Positions 63,204 through 64,000 of a stretch of DNA of 64,000 bases are shown here, one piece after another. Both the position numbers and the translations under genes were made by a program. Source of the DNA: Sphingomonas sp. G-3-2-10 (GTDB lineage Bacteria; Pseudomonadota; Alphaproteobacteria; Sphingomonadales; Sphingomonadaceae). Where the stretch lies: positions 992,001-1,056,000 of the forward strand of contig NZ_JABBFY010000001.1 in NCBI RefSeq assembly GCF_012927115.1. Direction: 5' to 3'. The notes under the pieces are model-generated. The model did not search any database and was not told the DNA's origin. It saw only the letters and a list, made by a program, of their open reading frames with translations. Each line of letters starts with the position of its first letter. The stretch's first letter is position 1.

Positions 63204-64000
63204 TTAGGAGACGCGCTCTTCGAGCAGCGCGAACTGGTCGAGCGGCGGCGCCAGCTCGTCCTGATCGGTGAGGGGCGTGGGATACTCGCCAGTGAAGCAG
63301 GCGTCGCAATAGCCCGGGTTGTTGCGCGCGCGGCCGCTCTCGCCCAGCGCCTTGTACAGCCCGTCGATCGAGATGAAGGCGAGGCTGTCGGCATGGATAT
63401 GGCCGGTCATGCCCTCCAGATCCATCTTCGCGGCAAGCAGCTTTTCGCGCTCGGGCGTATCGACGCCGTAGAAGCAGCTATGCCGCGTCGGCGGGCTGGC
63501 GATCCTCATATGGACCTCCTTCGCGCCGGCATCGCGCATCATCTGCACGATCTTGAGGCTGGTGGTGCCGCGCACGATCGAATCGTCGATCAGCACGATG
63601 CGCTTGCCCGCGATCAGCTCCTTGTTGGCATTGTGCTTCAGCTTGACGCCGAGGTGGCGGACTTCGGCGCTCGGCTGGATGAAGGTGCGGCCGACATAGT
63701 GCGAGCGGATGATGCCGAGTTCGAACGGAATGCCCGATTGCTGGGCATAGCCGATCGCGGCGGGGACGCCGGAGTCCGGAACGGGCACGACCAGATCGGC
63801 TTCGATCGGGGATTCGATGGCGAGCTGCGCGCCGATCGCCTTGCGCACCGAATAGACCGAGCTGCCCGCCGAGATCGAATCGGGGCGGGAGAAATAGACA
63901 TATTCGAAGATGCAGGGACGCGCGGCCTGCGGCGCGAAGGGGCTGTGCGACTGGATGTCGTTGCCCTTCACGATCACCAACTCGCCCGGATTGACGTCGC
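63204..64000 (-). CDS. purF: amidophosphoribosyltransferase, C-terminal part (5' end beyond window)
   Basis: First committed step of purine synthesis: PRPP to phosphoribosylamine. The visible 265 codons are the C-terminal two-thirds. The PRPP motif is IVLIDDSIVRGTTS; the iron-sulfur-like Cys region is SCFYGVDTP and RNNPGYCDACFTGEYP, and FEYVYFSRPDS is the usual start of the phosphoribosyl domain. The frame runs off the window at 64000. It is followed after 14 bp by the SDR gene. Confidence 0.95.
   Translation of the reverse strand, partial: DVNPGELVIVKGNDIQSHSPFAPQAARPCIFEYVYFSRPDSISAGSSVYSVRKAIGAQLAIESPIEADLVVPVPDSGVPAAIGYAQQSGIPFELGIIRSHYVGRTFIQPSAEVRHLGVKLKHNANKELIAGKRIVLIDDSIVRGTTSLKIVQMMRDAGAKEVHMRIASPPTRHSCFYGVDTPEREKLLAAKMDLEGMTGHIHADSLAFISIDGLYKALGESGRARNNPGYCDACFTGEYPTPLTDQDELAPPLDQFALLEERVS

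Overview
The window looks like chromosomal DNA from a GC-rich, aerobic alphaproteobacterium of the Sphingomonas type. The evidence is circumstantial but consistent: a PopZ-family polar organizer protein, a TolC-family protein next to a Pcm-like methyltransferase, an Asp-type (non-zinc-signature) HemB, a carotenoid-oxygenase/lignostilbene-dioxygenase family enzyme, small sphingomonad-type hypothetical proteins, and dense genes with many 4-bp ATGA overlaps. I see no insertion sequence, prophage, rRNA or CRISPR array. Two tRNAs are present (Cys-GCA and Arg-ACG).

Layout. 1-2.5 kb: a polar-amino-acid-type ABC importer (ATPase cut by the window edge, permease, Tat-type lipoprotein binding protein). 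2.7-4.3 kb: a class II DAHP synthase fused to an N-terminal XRE-type helix-turn-helix, with a TTACCC-N5-GGGTAA palindrome just ahead of its start. 4.4-7 kb: HD hydrolase, Rnk-like regulator with a small coupled partner, and a flavodoxin-like reductase. 7-9.8 kb: a carotenoid oxygenase divergent from a TetR regulator with an obvious shared operator, then an ArsR/SRPBCC pair. 9.9-13.7 kb: secreted hypothetical, D-2-hydroxyacid dehydrogenase, lipoprotein, cysS. 13.8-18 kb: Zn-ribbon protein, glycine-zipper protein, tRNA-Cys, Pcm-like methyltransferase, TolC, PopZ. 18-30 kb: S9 peptidase, MAPEG protein, valS, MATE transporter, hemB with two tandem GNAT acetyltransferases, a membrane-fused spermidine-synthase-like protein, lipoprotein, tRNA-Arg, and an apparently inactive RBBP9-like hydrolase.

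30.9-39.1 kb holds the most unusual block. It is five consecutive minus-strand genes, all encoding exported proteins with DUF11-type modules, arranged around a roughly 1,675-residue protein that ends in a probable outer-membrane beta-barrel. It reads as an operon for an undescribed surface structure or export/anchoring system. 39.3-47.1 kb: a tightly coupled operon of PL10-like pectate lyase, 5-oxoprolinase/hydantoinase, DUF969 and DUF979 membrane proteins, and DUF2891, probably for uptake and hydrolysis of a lactam such as 5-oxoproline. 47.3-48.9 kb: a BaeS-like sensor kinase whose phospho-accepting His is replaced by Asp, and a small membrane protein. 49-53.9 kb: astB, astA and an M20 hydrolase (arginine succinyltransferase pathway), a DUF481 outer-membrane protein and rppH.

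53.9-62.3 kb runs on the plus strand: an HDAC-family deacetylase, korA and korB separated by a coupled secreted protein, a photolyase, a cyclopropane-fatty-acid synthase, and a serine beta-lactamase-family lipoprotein. The end holds an SDR oxidoreductase and the 3' part of purF on the minus strand. The strongest leads for new biology are the HTH-DAHP synthase fusion, the five-gene DUF11/barrel cluster, the His-less kinase, the oxoprolinase/DUF969/DUF979 operon, and a 28-nt sequence repeated in two intergenic regions.
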